Under the pieces are notes generated by a model. The model was not told the DNA's origin and did no database searches. It saw only the letters and a program-made list of their open reading frames with translations. Source: Proteromonas lacertae (lineage: Eukaryota; Sar; Bigyra; Opalinata; Proteromonadidae). Taken from it: DNA of 64,000 nt. How positions within the stretch are numbered: position 1 is the stretch's first letter; each line of letters opens with the position of its first letter. This document shows positions 22,496 to 34,058 of this stretch, piece by piece. The position numbers and the translations under genes are program-made. Where the stretch lies: positions 124,001 through 188,000 of the forward strand of contig NGBS01000586.1 in the NCBI GenBank assembly GCA_002245135.1. The letters are read 5' to 3'.

Positions 22496-23195
22496 ATGAA
22501 TGTATATTTTATCAATCTAATATTATTCATAGAAGTTCTTAGTATTATTCTTCATCAGCTTAGTTGTTTGTATTCCACAAAACGAACAAAGAGATCTTGA
22601 ACCTTCAAACACAAATGAAGAAGAACCTACAACCACTCCAGCAGGAACAGAGACAACTCCATCAGTAGTACCACCAGACACTACTACAACTCCTTCACCA
22701 TCAGATAACACTGGCGCAACTGAAGAACCATTACAATCATGTAAGAATTTAGAAGTGGGTGATTGGATTTTAATAGCTATACAAGAAACTGTTATAGCAA
22801 TTGGTAAAGAACAAACATTAACCACTAATTACAAAGGAAGATTATATCAAATTGTAGAAAATGATACTGTAACGATAACAGGTTTTACTGATAGATCTGT
22901 CTTTACTCAAGATTCTACAGAAGCAGAAAAATGGGCTAAAGTATTAAAGGGATATAAACCAAGAGAATTAGTTTTAGAAAAATATATGGGAAAATTGGGA
23001 ATAACTCCAGATAAAATCAATGAATTATTTAATATTACATCCGTCATTTCTATGGAAAATATTACAAATGTTAAAAATGTTGAAAAATCCGAACATAAAT
23101 ATTGTAAAGAATTTAACAAAGGAAACTATGATGCAGCTTATGGAGTTGTACCAGCATTTGTGACATTGTTTTTAGTTTTTATCGCATTATTCTAA
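22496..23195 (+). CDS. Secreted/anchored small protein (copy 2)
   Basis: ATGAAT at 22496 is followed by a 31-nt intron (22502-22532); the join gives the signal peptide MNKFLVLFFISLVVC. Next come a Thr/Pro/Ser stalk (to about residue 65), a domain starting SCKNLEVGDWILIAI with two Cys, and a C-terminal hydrophobic stretch VVPAFVTLFLVFIALF. The last segment has no basic tail after it, which fits a GPI-attachment signal better than a stable transmembrane anchor. The protein should be exported to the surface. No family is recognised. It forms a head-to-head pair with a damaged relative at 21300-22004. Confidence 0.65.
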
Positions 23196-23249
23196 AACAT
23201 ATATAAATAATATTAATTGTTTTATTTAAAATTGTTGTATTTGTTTTAA

Positions 23250-24449
23250 TTATTCACTAAAATAGAATGGAAATGATTGTAGTGGTATATATACACTATT
23301 TTCTTTCTCAACCATTATTTCTTCGAAATTATAAAGCATTTTTATATAGAATTTATCATCTTTTTTGGATTGGTATAGCTCAAATATAATACTTGCTCCA
23401 TATATTGGCCATAACATACACAAATCAGGTTTAAATAATGCTAATAACGACAAAATAGAATTATCATGACAAGAAGTAATAGTCATTTTCAAATTATTGA
23501 AATTATGTTTACAGTTTATCATTTGATGATATATTTTAGATAAATAATACTCCATCCTATATTTTCCTAATTCATGGTTTTGATATACCAAACAGAATAT
23601 ATTTGAACATTGAGTTATAACAATATCTTTATAACATTCTATTAATTATATCATCATAATAATATTTTAAATATATACCTATTTCTTTTTGTAATGGAAT
23701 ATTATAATGATCCATACACCAAAAATAGTCTCTAAATCTCATATATTCATATTTCTTATCTGAATAAATATATTTTCTTAATTCTGGTAATATTTCACTA
23801 TATTCTTTATTAATCTCATTAATTTTTAATTGTAACTCCGGTTGGCAGAATAATTTCCATGAATAATCATCATGTGCTATTATATATTATTAATAATAAT
23901 AAATACGATTAAGAGGATGGGGAGGTGTTCTCATTACTTTGATTGAAGGAAACCAATTCTCTCGATCAGTTGTTGATTCGTCTAGTTTCAATAAACCATA
24001 TAGTAAACCTTGGATACTTTCATATGTACGATAACTATTTGTAGAATAACACTTCATTTCACCTTCTTGAAATGGGAAATGAAGAAAATTTGTTTGAACA
24101 TACTTTTCATTCTATATAATAATGTCAAATCTAATAATACAAGTCTTTTTCCTAATTGAATCAAACAATCTAAACCCTCTTTGATCAATCTACCAAATAT
24201 TAAATTCTCGTCTTCAGGTAACTCATGACCACAATTTGGAAATAATTTATTCAACCTTTCCTTTGCTTTTATATCTAATATTTTAGGTTTCCAAAAGTTT
24301 TCTTCTAATTCTACTTGTTTATCATCGTAAGGAACTCTAAAAGCTGTAGATCTATCTCCATGTCTATGACAAATATGAACTTGTTTTAAAATCAAATCAT
24401 CTGGATTAATATCATTCATAAAATGAAAATAAATGAAAAAGAAAATCAA
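23250..24449 (-). CDS. Histidine acid phosphatase
   Basis: The catalytic CHRHGDRSTAFR motif lies near the N-terminus (RHGxR of the family). The proton-donor motif is SCHDNSILSLL near 23445-23475. Between them, GLDCLIQLGKRLNEKYVQ (made by a 29-nt intron at about 24117-24145) and CYSTNSYRTYESIQGL fit the family's middle part. Other introns lie at about 23878-23907 and 23645-23680. The enzyme removes phosphate from esters; relatives include lysosomal acid phosphatase and ACP6. The first ATG gives a very hydrophobic start (MIFFFIYFHF); a second ATG ten codons later gives a soluble start, so targeting is open. Confidence 0.8.
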
Positions 24450-24558
24450 ACAGTTATCAAACTTATATTATTTAATCCTTTTTTTAATTCATCACAACAC
24501 ACAAAAATATTGACAATTAAAATTGGTTTTTCTTGTTTAGTCATAAAATACATAATCA

Positions 24559-27175
24559 TTAACTTGATAATGTAGGAATATCTGAAATATTCAATACATC
24601 ACAGTAACTTACAATTTTACCATATCCAGTCCTACACAATCCATTCAAACTACTTCCACTTAGGAACTTCTTGTCAAAAACAGCTTCAATATATCCAGTA
24701 CTAGGATGAATACCAACTACAGTACCTTTTAATCCAAATGGAATATTATTTCTACCTAGCGATATGATCCTACTACCTAATTTAGGAATTAAACTATTAC
24801 AAACAACATTTTCAAACAACTCAGATTGACCAACTAACTTAGTCTCATTCAAATTAACAGTAATTCTTTGTTTTGTCAAGTTCTTCTCAAGCATTTCAAC
24901 GGCTTTAGTAGAATGTTCTAGAATTTTCATCTGATTAGTAGTAAACAACATACTATTGGCTGGAATTAATCTTATATTTGTATAAGCTAATGTTTGTTTC
25001 CATTTACATATTTCTTCAACATATATTTTCCCTTCTCTTCCCCACGTTTTATTACTATCAAAATATACAAAATCAGAATTCTCTAATAAATCAATAACAT
25101 CATAATATCGATTAACATATAATTGAATAACATTATAAGCATCACTTGATAAGAAATAAGAATGCATTATATTGTTAAAATTATCAGTATTATTACCATT
25201 TCCATTCTTATTATTACTGTTGCTGTCATTCTCAATCAATTGTCCTGATATCAATAATGAAGTCTCTTTTGGATCTTTCCAACAATCATTATTATAATTT
25301 CTCTTATCATATTTCATTGATATATATCCAGGTAAAATATACCAACTATTATTTTTATGAATCATCATATTCAAGCCAACATCAAACTCTCTATCAAATA
25401 CGACACTTCCTAATATTCTAAATAATGCTTTGGGTGATATTTTTAACTTATGACATGCATCTTTTGGACTCATCATTTCAGTTTGAGCTGATTTTAATAA
25501 GGTGTAGCCAAATTTTGGCTCATTATATTCAGATACTTCTAAATCAACAGTTACACTCAATTTACTACTATCTACTGATAGTATTTTTCCTTCTTTACCA
25601 TAAAGTAATGTATTATTTTTATAATAAATTGGTTCAGTGATTATTATTTTATCATTTACATGGAATTTATCCACAAATGGAATATTTGTAGGTGGTAAAA
25701 ACTTTGGATTTTCATTATAAGATATTAATTCATAAGGGAATATTAAAGGTTCAGATGAATATTTCCATTGTCTTATACTATTGATTTCAGTTATTCCAAT
25801 AACTGGATATACTTCACATATACAACTTATATTCTGGATATTCACACCACCTGTTCCTAGTTGATGTTGAAATCCTTTTAACCAATTATCTTGTAAGAAT
25901 ATTACTGTTTGATGGTAATTGTCTTGTTCTCTTGGATTCATATTTTCTACCACTAAATCGTGGAAAATATTTGGCAGTAAAGTATGATACTTTGTGAAAT
26001 ATTGAGGATAATAATATTTCTTCGTGGGGAATGTGATTTTAGTGATAATACCAGGGAAGGTGGATGGATAACCACAGGAACAATGATATCCTAATACAGT
26101 CGACACTTGAGAATGAGAGAGTGGTGGAGTTAATAAATCAACAATAACAGTTTCCTTTCGACTAGGAATACCGAAAATATTAATAGATATAAAATCACGA
26201 TAAAGTGATATTGGAATATTGTATAAAGATGGTAAACCATTGTTACGATTGTTGATGAAATATTTTGGATCAATGACGGGTAAATTTCGAGGATCAGGTA
26301 AACGCATTTCTAATTTTTTACAGTAAACTCTACAGTGATCAATACTTGGCATTACAGATTCAACTGGTGAAGATAGTGGATAAGGATCTAGTGTAAAATC
26401 GTATCTATATTCCATTGTATAATAATTACAATGATTTCTTAAATTCTCAGTGTCATTTACACTTTTATCAGGTTTATATTCTTCTACTACTTCCATTATT
26501 CTTTTAATATCAATAAATGGTATTAATTCTACACCTTCCCAGTCATTTACTTTACCATTTGGATCAATATCAAATGTCTCAGGATAATACTCTTTTAATG
26601 GTGATTTTGGATCAGTCATTAGCCAATGATAGGATGTTGGTAATAATTTACAACTTTGAGGAGGTAAACAACATAATAACTGGATAAATGGATCTACTGG
26701 ATTACCCACTTTAAATGTAATGTCTTGATAATCAAGGATATATTCAGATAGATCACTGAACATCGGAGCATAATGGTAAGGATAAAACCAATCCCAAGAA
26801 GGACAACCTCTATAATAGTAATTATATACCCAAAATAAACCATCAATATAAGATTGTACTATCTTTTTCCTATTAACTACATCTTCTGGATCAATATTGA
26901 ACTTTTCTAAGTAATATACATTCTTCATAGATGCATTACTACCTAGCTTATTCATAATTTGACGTTTCAATTCATCTTCTCTTTGGAATTTACTGGCTTG
27001 AGCTTTATTACGAGGATGATTATGTGTTTTTTCTAAAGATGATTGTATTTGAATCATTGATTCTTCTTCTATTACTCCTAATTGAGAAAAGAGTCGTTTC
27101 ATCATTGCTTTGTTTGGTAAACCATTTTCTAAGATATATTGACCTTTGAAGTTGGGTAAAATATTTCTATTCATT

Positions 27176-27207
<32 letters not shown>

Positions 27208-28184
27208 TACTTATATATTTCCAACATCTTATCTAAACTTCCTTGTTTAATATCCAATGAAGGTAATTCAGGAATAAAATCATTTCCACATAATGTAATT
27301 AAGAATGTAAAATCATCAATAATCCTCTCCAAATCATATTCACCTGAAGCTATAGCTGGTACATTAGGATCTTTAGATGGTAAATCGCTTAATATATCAC
27401 ATTGTATATATTCACGAAGTAAGGAAATATGGGTAAATTGCCAAGTCTTTGACTTGATCTCTCGAGTTGTGACTTTTGTGACATTTTTGAAACTTAAAAA
27501 ATCGATCTGTTCACGGAGTAATACGAAATTTGACATATGTAATGATAAACTTAATATTATTAAATCTGCATCTAAACCATAGATACAGTGATAGGAAGTT
27601 GGATCTAATTGATTCTTTCTTTTTTGTTCTCTTATAAACTCCATTAGCTTGTGTTCACCTTCACCAGGTACATCATATCCACTGTATATTACATCTAAAT
27701 TGTGCCATAATCTTTCAGTTTCTATTTTATAAGCAATCATGTATTTCAGATTTCTATCAAGGTTTTGCATGAACTCTGTTCCTGGTGTAATGCAATTTGA
27801 ATCGAATAAATCTTGACTTTCTCCTTTATTGTATTTCTTACTGGCAGCTTGCTCTTCTTGCAATTCTTTTGCTGCACGAAATCTTCTCTTACGTTGTTGG
27901 TTTACTTTTGCTCGTGGTGGAACACCATCTATAGCAATGTAAAGTAACTTCTTTGGTTTAACCATTGAAAGTATTACTTCAATGTAACCAACAACAGCAG
28001 CAGCTACATCACTATCGCTTGGCTTCAATCTCACTTCATGACCAGAATGTGTTGCATTATGGATTATACCATTTACATCGAGGTAAAGATAATCTATATT
28101 AATGTTGAACTCATTTTGGTCAACAGCTTGATTGATTAATGGATATCTTTCGGATAACCATCTATAGAACTTTGGAATACCCAT
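24559..28184 (-). CDS. XRN1: 5'-3' exoribonuclease 1
   Basis: It starts MGIPKFYRWLSERYPLI, the invariant XRN start. The acidic active-site blocks YLYLDVNGIIHNATH, IAIDGVPPRAKVNQQRKRRF and GLDADLIILSLSLH are all present, as are CGNDFIPELPSLDI and PGEGEHKLMEFIR. A 39-46-nt AT-repeat intron near 27178-27216 joins the first 325 residues to the remaining 870 (YYRGCPSWDWFYPYHYAP is the conserved XRN1 helix and tower entry). The C-terminal beta domains resemble the XRN1 D1-D4 region (KFHVNDKIIITEP, TVVGIHPSTG). At about 1190 residues it lacks the long unstructured tail of yeast Xrn1. It degrades decapped mRNA in the cytoplasm. Confidence 0.93.
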
Positions 28185-28273
28185 ATTAGTTGCAGATTTT
28201 AATTAATTTTAAAACTGACTTGATTTGATTAATCAAACCTATTTGAATAAAATAAAACCAATTTTCTCACTGT

Positions 28274-28531
28274 ATGAGTTCTGATTCTTCAAAGGTATAT
28301 GTTCAGAACGATGATGATGCTGCATTTTCGTATTTAAAATCTAATTTGGATCAAAATGGATCAAAAGTTGATTATACATCACAAATCATTTGGTTATTCA
28401 TATTATTATTGTTTGAAATAATAATAATAGCAATTTTATGGGAAAAGTACAAGAATGTAATGAGTAAACACATTGTTCCAGGTATATCTGTTATTTTATT
28501 ATTAATAGCTCCTCCACCAAAAGAAGATTAG
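28274..28531 (+). CDS. Small two-helix membrane protein
   Basis: An 85-residue frame without intron, 89 bases from the divergent XRN1 start. The N-terminal 35 residues are acidic and polar (VYVQNDDDAAFSYL). They are followed by a membrane helix IIWLFILLLFEIIIIAILW and a second weaker one GISVILLLIAPP, ending PKED. No family is recognised. Compact spacing and a clean frame favour a real gene. Confidence 0.5.
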   Translation: MSSDSSKVYVQNDDDAAFSYLKSNLDQNGSKVDYTSQIIWLFILLLFEIIIIAILWEKYKNVMSKHIVPGISVILLLIAPPPKED

Positions 28532-28625
28532 TTATTTTTTGTTATTTGTGATTTATAAATATTTATTTATTCATTCTGTTTTTTGTGTGATATGTTTGAA
28601 CAAATTATACTCTTAATCATTTTAA

Positions 28626-30823
28626 CTATTTATTTTTATTATTATTTATATTATAATAACATTTTTTAATAAAATTGTTTATTTCACTACTATATATTTC
28701 ATCATCATCACCATATTCTAATGCTTTTTTGAATGATTTTAGAGCTGGTTTATATTGTTTCTATTTTAACAATAAATAATGTTAATAAATCATACAAGAT
28801 GATAGAAACATTCTCCAATCAGTCTGTGCATTTCAAATATTGTCTCATAACTTGTTGTTGATGAATATTTCATTGATTTTTTTAATGCATTTAACGATTG
28901 ACCATATTTTTTCTATATATATATAAATGTATAGAATATATACTTTAGAATAATTGGATTTACCAATATATCTATAAATCTCACATTTCATTTCATCATC
29001 TACATCTGATGAACATTTTAATGATTCTTTTAATGATTCAATTGCTTTATCATATTTTTTCTATTTATATGTAGAAATATTATATTTTATTATGTTATAC
29101 AACAAAATAATAAGATTGACCAATTAGTTTATATATATCACATATTACACTTTCATCCTCTTCTGATGAATAATCTAATGAAGCTATTAGTGATTCTATT
29201 GCTTCATTATATTTTTCCTATTTAAATAAACATATATAAAAAGAATAATATACAAGTTTGTAATAGCATTCTCCTCTATATCTGTAAATATGGAATTTAG
29301 TATTATAATCTACTTCCGATGAATATTTCAGCGATTTGTTTAGTTGTTTTATTGCTTGATTATATTCCATCTTTACATATATTCATTTATAATAACAATG
29401 ATCTATATACCAGACAATAATAAGCAAAACCAATGTTTCTATATATTTCACATCTCAATTCATTTTCTATTCCTGATGAATACATCAATGACTGTTTTAA
29501 TGCTGCTATTGATTCATTAAATTCATTCTATTAGATTAATAAATACAATCATCTATACCAATTCATAATATGATCTTGCCATACATTTATATATTTTACA
29601 TTTTGTTATATTATTTATACCTGATGAATATTTTATTGATTCATTTAACGATATTAGAGAGTCATCATACTTTTTCTATAAAGTATTATAAATATAAATA
29701 AATATATAATCATACCAGTTCATAATATGAATAACCTAAATACTTATAAACTTCACATTTCATTTCATCATCCTCTTTATATGAATATCTTAACGAATTT
29801 TGAAATAATGTTATTGCTGTATAATAGTCTCCCTATTCATCATTAATACAATGTAAATATATACAATATCGTATTTAGCTTTACCTAATTCATAATAGTA
29901 AGTAAAAGGATCTGGATTAATTTGAGGTTGTATTATTTTCAACATTTCATCTATTCTCTCTACCATTTCTATTCCTTCTACTTCTACTTCTGCTTCTACT
30001 TCTTCTGCTTCTTCTACTGTTACTCGAAGATAAATGCTTGACTGAATTTCTATAAAAATAATAGTAAAGTATATTTATATATTATACTTTCAATTTCTTC
30101 TTTTAATTCATTAATCGATATTCTATCACTTGCATTTATCTTCAATAGTTTCTCTATTAATGGATTTAATACTTCATCAAATTCACACTCAAGATAATAA
30201 TATCTACAATTCATTATCTTTACTATTATTTCCTTTGCAGATTCTCCTCCAAATATTCTATTTCCACTTTTTAAGTAATATATCAAACAACCAATTGACC
30301 AAATATCACTCTTCTCACTCAATTCTTCATTTAATATCATCTCTGGACTTAACCAAATTATGTCATTTATTTCAAATTTTACATTTTTAGTTAATAGATA
30401 AGAAAAATAATCACTAAAATAATAATAACCATTTTTATCATCTACGAATATATTTGAAGGCTTCAAATTCCCATATATCAATCCATTTGCATGAAATATA
30501 CCAATAAATTCACAGATTGCATTCAATACGTCTTCTATTCCATTTTCAGCAAAATACTCTAACACTTTTATACTCTCTAAACTATTATTATATTTTAACA
30601 TTTTTATTGTTATAGTATTAATATCTTCTTTTATATCTTCTATTTTACACATGTGAGGGATGTATAATTCATTCACTTTCTTTAAACTATTCTTATACTT
30701 CTCTTTATCTTCTTTTAACACATTTTCAGTATTAAATATTTTGATTATTCTTATCTTATTACTCTTGTCTTCTTTAACTTCGAAAGTTGAACAATGATCT
30801 CTCTTGGATAATTCTATCATCAT
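28626..30823 (-). CDS. Pseudokinase-TPR protein with one repeat per exon
   Basis: The first exon (30090-30823) is a protein-kinase-like domain. HRD is replaced (GLIYGNLKPSNIFVD has YGN), and the DFG area reads FSDYFS, so catalysis is doubtful. WSIGCLIYYLKSG and SPEMILNEE keep the C-lobe fold. An acidic linker EEAEEVEAEVEVEG follows. Then come eight exons of about 110-120 bases, each coding one 38-40-residue repeat such as KKYDKAIESLKESLKCSSDV, separated by introns of about 35-50 nt, all in the same phase after a ...YYxL end. The repeats are TPR/Sel1-like (A-x-x-x-L-x-x-S-L). The arrangement implies growth by exon duplication. It may act as a scaffold; partners are unknown. Confidence 0.7.
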
Positions 30824-31041
30824 CTATCGTTTTATAAATAACAGCATATACAGAATATCCCTCAGATTTTGATGATCTACATCCCATTGTAAAGTTTGAA
30901 GCAATGTATTACAAAACGGTTCAATTTTCACTAAATATTTGGATAATCATCTCTATAAAGAGTGATACAATGTATGATTGAAATAGATATATTGTTTTTA
31001 ATTTATTTAAATTCACCAAAAACATAATAATAATATCTTAA

Positions 31042-32174
31042 TCATAGAACAGGAGCATTGTCATCTTCATCAGTAGGTCCTGGAGTTTTAGCTATATTTT
31101 GATCTTCATCTACATTATTTACACCATTTACAGGAATAACTGGAATATTTTCATCATCATTTACACCTTCACTATTGTTATTCACATTCTCATTCTCTTC
31201 ATTACTCTTTGGCTTTGGTGTTATAGTGATATTCTGTGTCAAAGGTCTTGGCAATACATTTTCACTGATTAATTCTTCACTTACAATATTCTCAATATTT
31301 GGAGGTATAGCAACTATATATATTAATATTATATATATACATAGTGTTTTACCATGTGTCAATCTATTCTCATAAGGAATCATATGAAAGTATCCTGTTC
31401 CAATTTCGATTCCACAGATTCCTTTACCACCCCAATTATAATCAGGTGTTAAGAAACACTATTTAAAAAAAAATATATATATATATATAATAAACAATAT
31501 ACTTTTCTCACTGTATCCGTTTTAGTACTATATACATACAGTTGTATTTGTTTATTTAAATTATTTTCCAACAATGTTAGAAATTCACTATAGCCATATA
31601 TTTCTTCTTCTGTTGTTCCTAATATATAATCATATTCTGGCTCTAATTCCGCTAATTCACCTGGAGAATGAGGTTCTATTTTCTATTCAAAAATATATTA
31701 AAAATAATTCTATAAATACTGTTACATGAAGCATATCTTTATCATTTATCTTGTGTTTATCATATTTAATTGACATTCCTAATAGTGACTTACCTCCCCA
31801 ATTCATAGATGGATGAATATCAACATCTCTATAAGATTGGCTTTTCCAATTGTATATTGTCAATCTGACAGTTCCTTCCTTATTATCATCCATTGTACGC
31901 CTTAAAATATTGTTTGATGGGCTCTATGAATGTAATAAATATGATTTTGTCATACAACTTCAAGATCGTTTGCTTTTACGATAAAATCAAAATAAGTTAT
32001 CAAGTCAGCTTTTGCTGCAGGAGATTGCTCGTATATATCTAACACCCTATAACCATATGGAGGATCTTGTGGAGCATTATCCTAAAAAATAGTGGCAACA
32101 TGAAGATATATCAATACTATGTATGAATTTGCATTAAAAAACCCACTGAAATATGAGGAAACGCTTGAAAACAT
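31042..32174 (-). CDS. GRASP: Golgi reassembly stacking protein (GRASP55/65 family)
   Basis: Two PDZ-like halves are seen: PYGYRVLDIYEQSPAAKADL ... GGKSLLGMSIKYD, then KIEPHSPGELAELEPEYDYI ... YNWGGKGICGIEIGTGYFH ending in IP. The pair of WGG(K)xxLG blocks is diagnostic of GRASP. A Pro/Asn/Asp-rich tail follows, as in the family. Introns lie at about 32078-32113, 31925-31965, 31683-31725, 31458-31500 and 31312-31355. GRASPs tether Golgi membranes and help unconventional secretion. The start MFSSVSSYFSG at 32174 lacks Gly at position 2, so the usual N-myristoylation is not possible if this start is right; a missed first exon is the alternative. Confidence 0.85.
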
Positions 32175-32308
32175 CAAAATTAATTGGAGGGATCAAGCTT
32201 TTAGGTTTGAGAGTGAGTTTTGTTTAAATAATCAAAAAAAACAACCTTAATTGCAATTACATTACGAGATTATGTTATACAAATATAAGACAGCATATTT
32301 TACTATTG

Positions 32309-33693
32309 TTAAGCCAAACAATTCAACGTATTTTGAATATCCATTCTTGCCCATTCATGTACTTTTGTTTGTTCAGATTTTTCATAATTTGTCTCTCCAG
32401 TCAATAGTGTTTCTAAACACCATCTCATTGCATAACAAGATTCAACAATATTATAACCTCCTTCTAATACTAAAACAGTTTTTGAACAGAGTTTTAAACA
32501 TTGATAAGTCATCCAAGAATAAACTAATAAAAATATAATTTAATAAAATACATTTTGGTGTTAAAAGAGATTCTCCAGTTGGATCATAAGTAACAGCATC
32601 AAATCCACAGGATATTAAAATCAAATCAGGTTTGAACTCTGAACATTGAGGAATAATAATCTGTTCAAATGCTTCTTGATAATCTTTATCATTTGCACCT
32701 TTTTTTGACCAAGCAATATTAATATATTTACTATAAAATAAAAACATATATATATATATATATACTTTTTGATAGTTGCTGAAGAATCACCAGTCTTTAA
32801 ACCAGGATAGAACTTACCATTTTCATATCGATGGATGGATATAAACAATATATAATCATTATTATGATTAACTAAACAATCATAAGTTCCATTACCAAAA
32901 TGTATATCCCAATCGATAATTACAATCTTTAAAGATGGATGGGAATGACTTATAGATAATGAAGCTATTGCAATATTATTATAACTATTTAAATAATAAA
33001 ATAAATATATATAATAATATTTTATACATGCAAAATCCCATTGTTTTATTTGATTCTGAATGATGTCCTGGAGGTCTTAAAAATGCTATTCCACTATCAT
33101 ATTTATTGTTTATAACTTTATTAATCAAATCAATTAATGTACCAGCACATATTTTTGTTAGTTTTAATGATAATTCATTGATTGTTACATCTTTACTATC
33201 AGCTATTAAAGATTCAACTCTTTTGATTAGATCTAAAGAATGTGCATAAGATACTTCCTCATCTGTTACTGAACGAAGTGATAATAAATGACACAATTGC
33301 CATAGTTTGAGATATGTTAAGTATGATTTCATGTATTCTAATCTTTCTGGTCTTTCTATTGGAGTTCTTTGTTTTGCTGATTGTGGATTTCTGAATCCTT
33401 TCATTGATGAATTATAGATTATTCCTACTTTGTTGATTGGATTTATATTAGAGGGAGGATATTTAGACTGTATGAATTCTTTGATATTTCTTCTGGGAGA
33501 ATGACAAGCTTCACATTCATCAGAATTTACATTAATTAAGGTACCTAGTTGATAATTACATAGTATATACAGTTTGTACAAGTCCATTCGTCATATGAGT
33601 CAATGTATTTCTTTCGCTTTGTATTATCACCTAAGGTTGATCTCTATATACAAATAAATATTTTTATTAAATTGATACTGTTGCTCTCTTCAT
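32309..33693 (-). CDS. Class II histone deacetylase with RanBP2-type zinc finger
   Basis: The start MKRAT at 33693 is followed by a 34-nt intron and then WTCTNC, completed across a 26-nt intron as TLINVNSDECEACHSPR. That is W-x-C-x2-C-T-x3-N-x(6)-C-x2-C, a RanBP2-type finger. The deacetylase domain follows: FLRPPGHHSES (tandem His), IDWDIHFGNGTYD (zinc ligands Asp and His), SCGFDAVTYDPTG (zinc-binding Asp) and LVLEGGYNIVES. All catalytic residues are kept, so it should be active. Further introns lie at about 33000-33030, 32965-32990, 32738-32765 and 32520-32550. Arabidopsis HDA15 has the same two domains. It probably acts on chromatin. Confidence 0.87.
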
Positions 33694-33753
33694 AATACCA
33701 TAGATACAAGCAAAAAGAAGATGAATTAAGCTTGAGAAGCTTGATTTATAAAA

Positions 33754-33943
33754 ATGAATAATGAAGCGAACTTAGAGGTATTATCACATTTATATATTTT
33801 TTAGAAGAAAAAGGAAATAAAAAAGAGTCTAGATCACAAGCCACAGATGTATTTAATAAGTACATCTTCTATACACGTATGTTGTTTCATATCCTCTTAT
33901 TTATATTTAGAACAATCCGATTATACCAACACTACCACAATAA
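33754..33943 (+). CDS. Small three-exon gene, 42 residues
   Basis: ATG at 33754; introns at 33778-33804 (27 nt, GTATTA...TTTTAG) and about 33877-33910 (34 nt, GTATGT...ATTTAG) leave one frame: MNNEANLEKKKEIKKSLDH, then KPQMYLISTSSIHNNPIIPT and LPQ. Both introns have clean ends, which non-coding DNA would rarely offer. It diverges from the HDAC gene with 60 bases between the starts. I do not recognise the protein. Confidence 0.45.
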
Positions 33944-34058
33944 TAAAAATTAAATATATTTTTAATTCACTTTATTTGTTTGTTATAAGGATTTAGTTCT
34001 CTTCAAAAAAAAGTAAAAGTAAAATACAAGTATTTCCCACACTCTATTTCTCTCTTCC

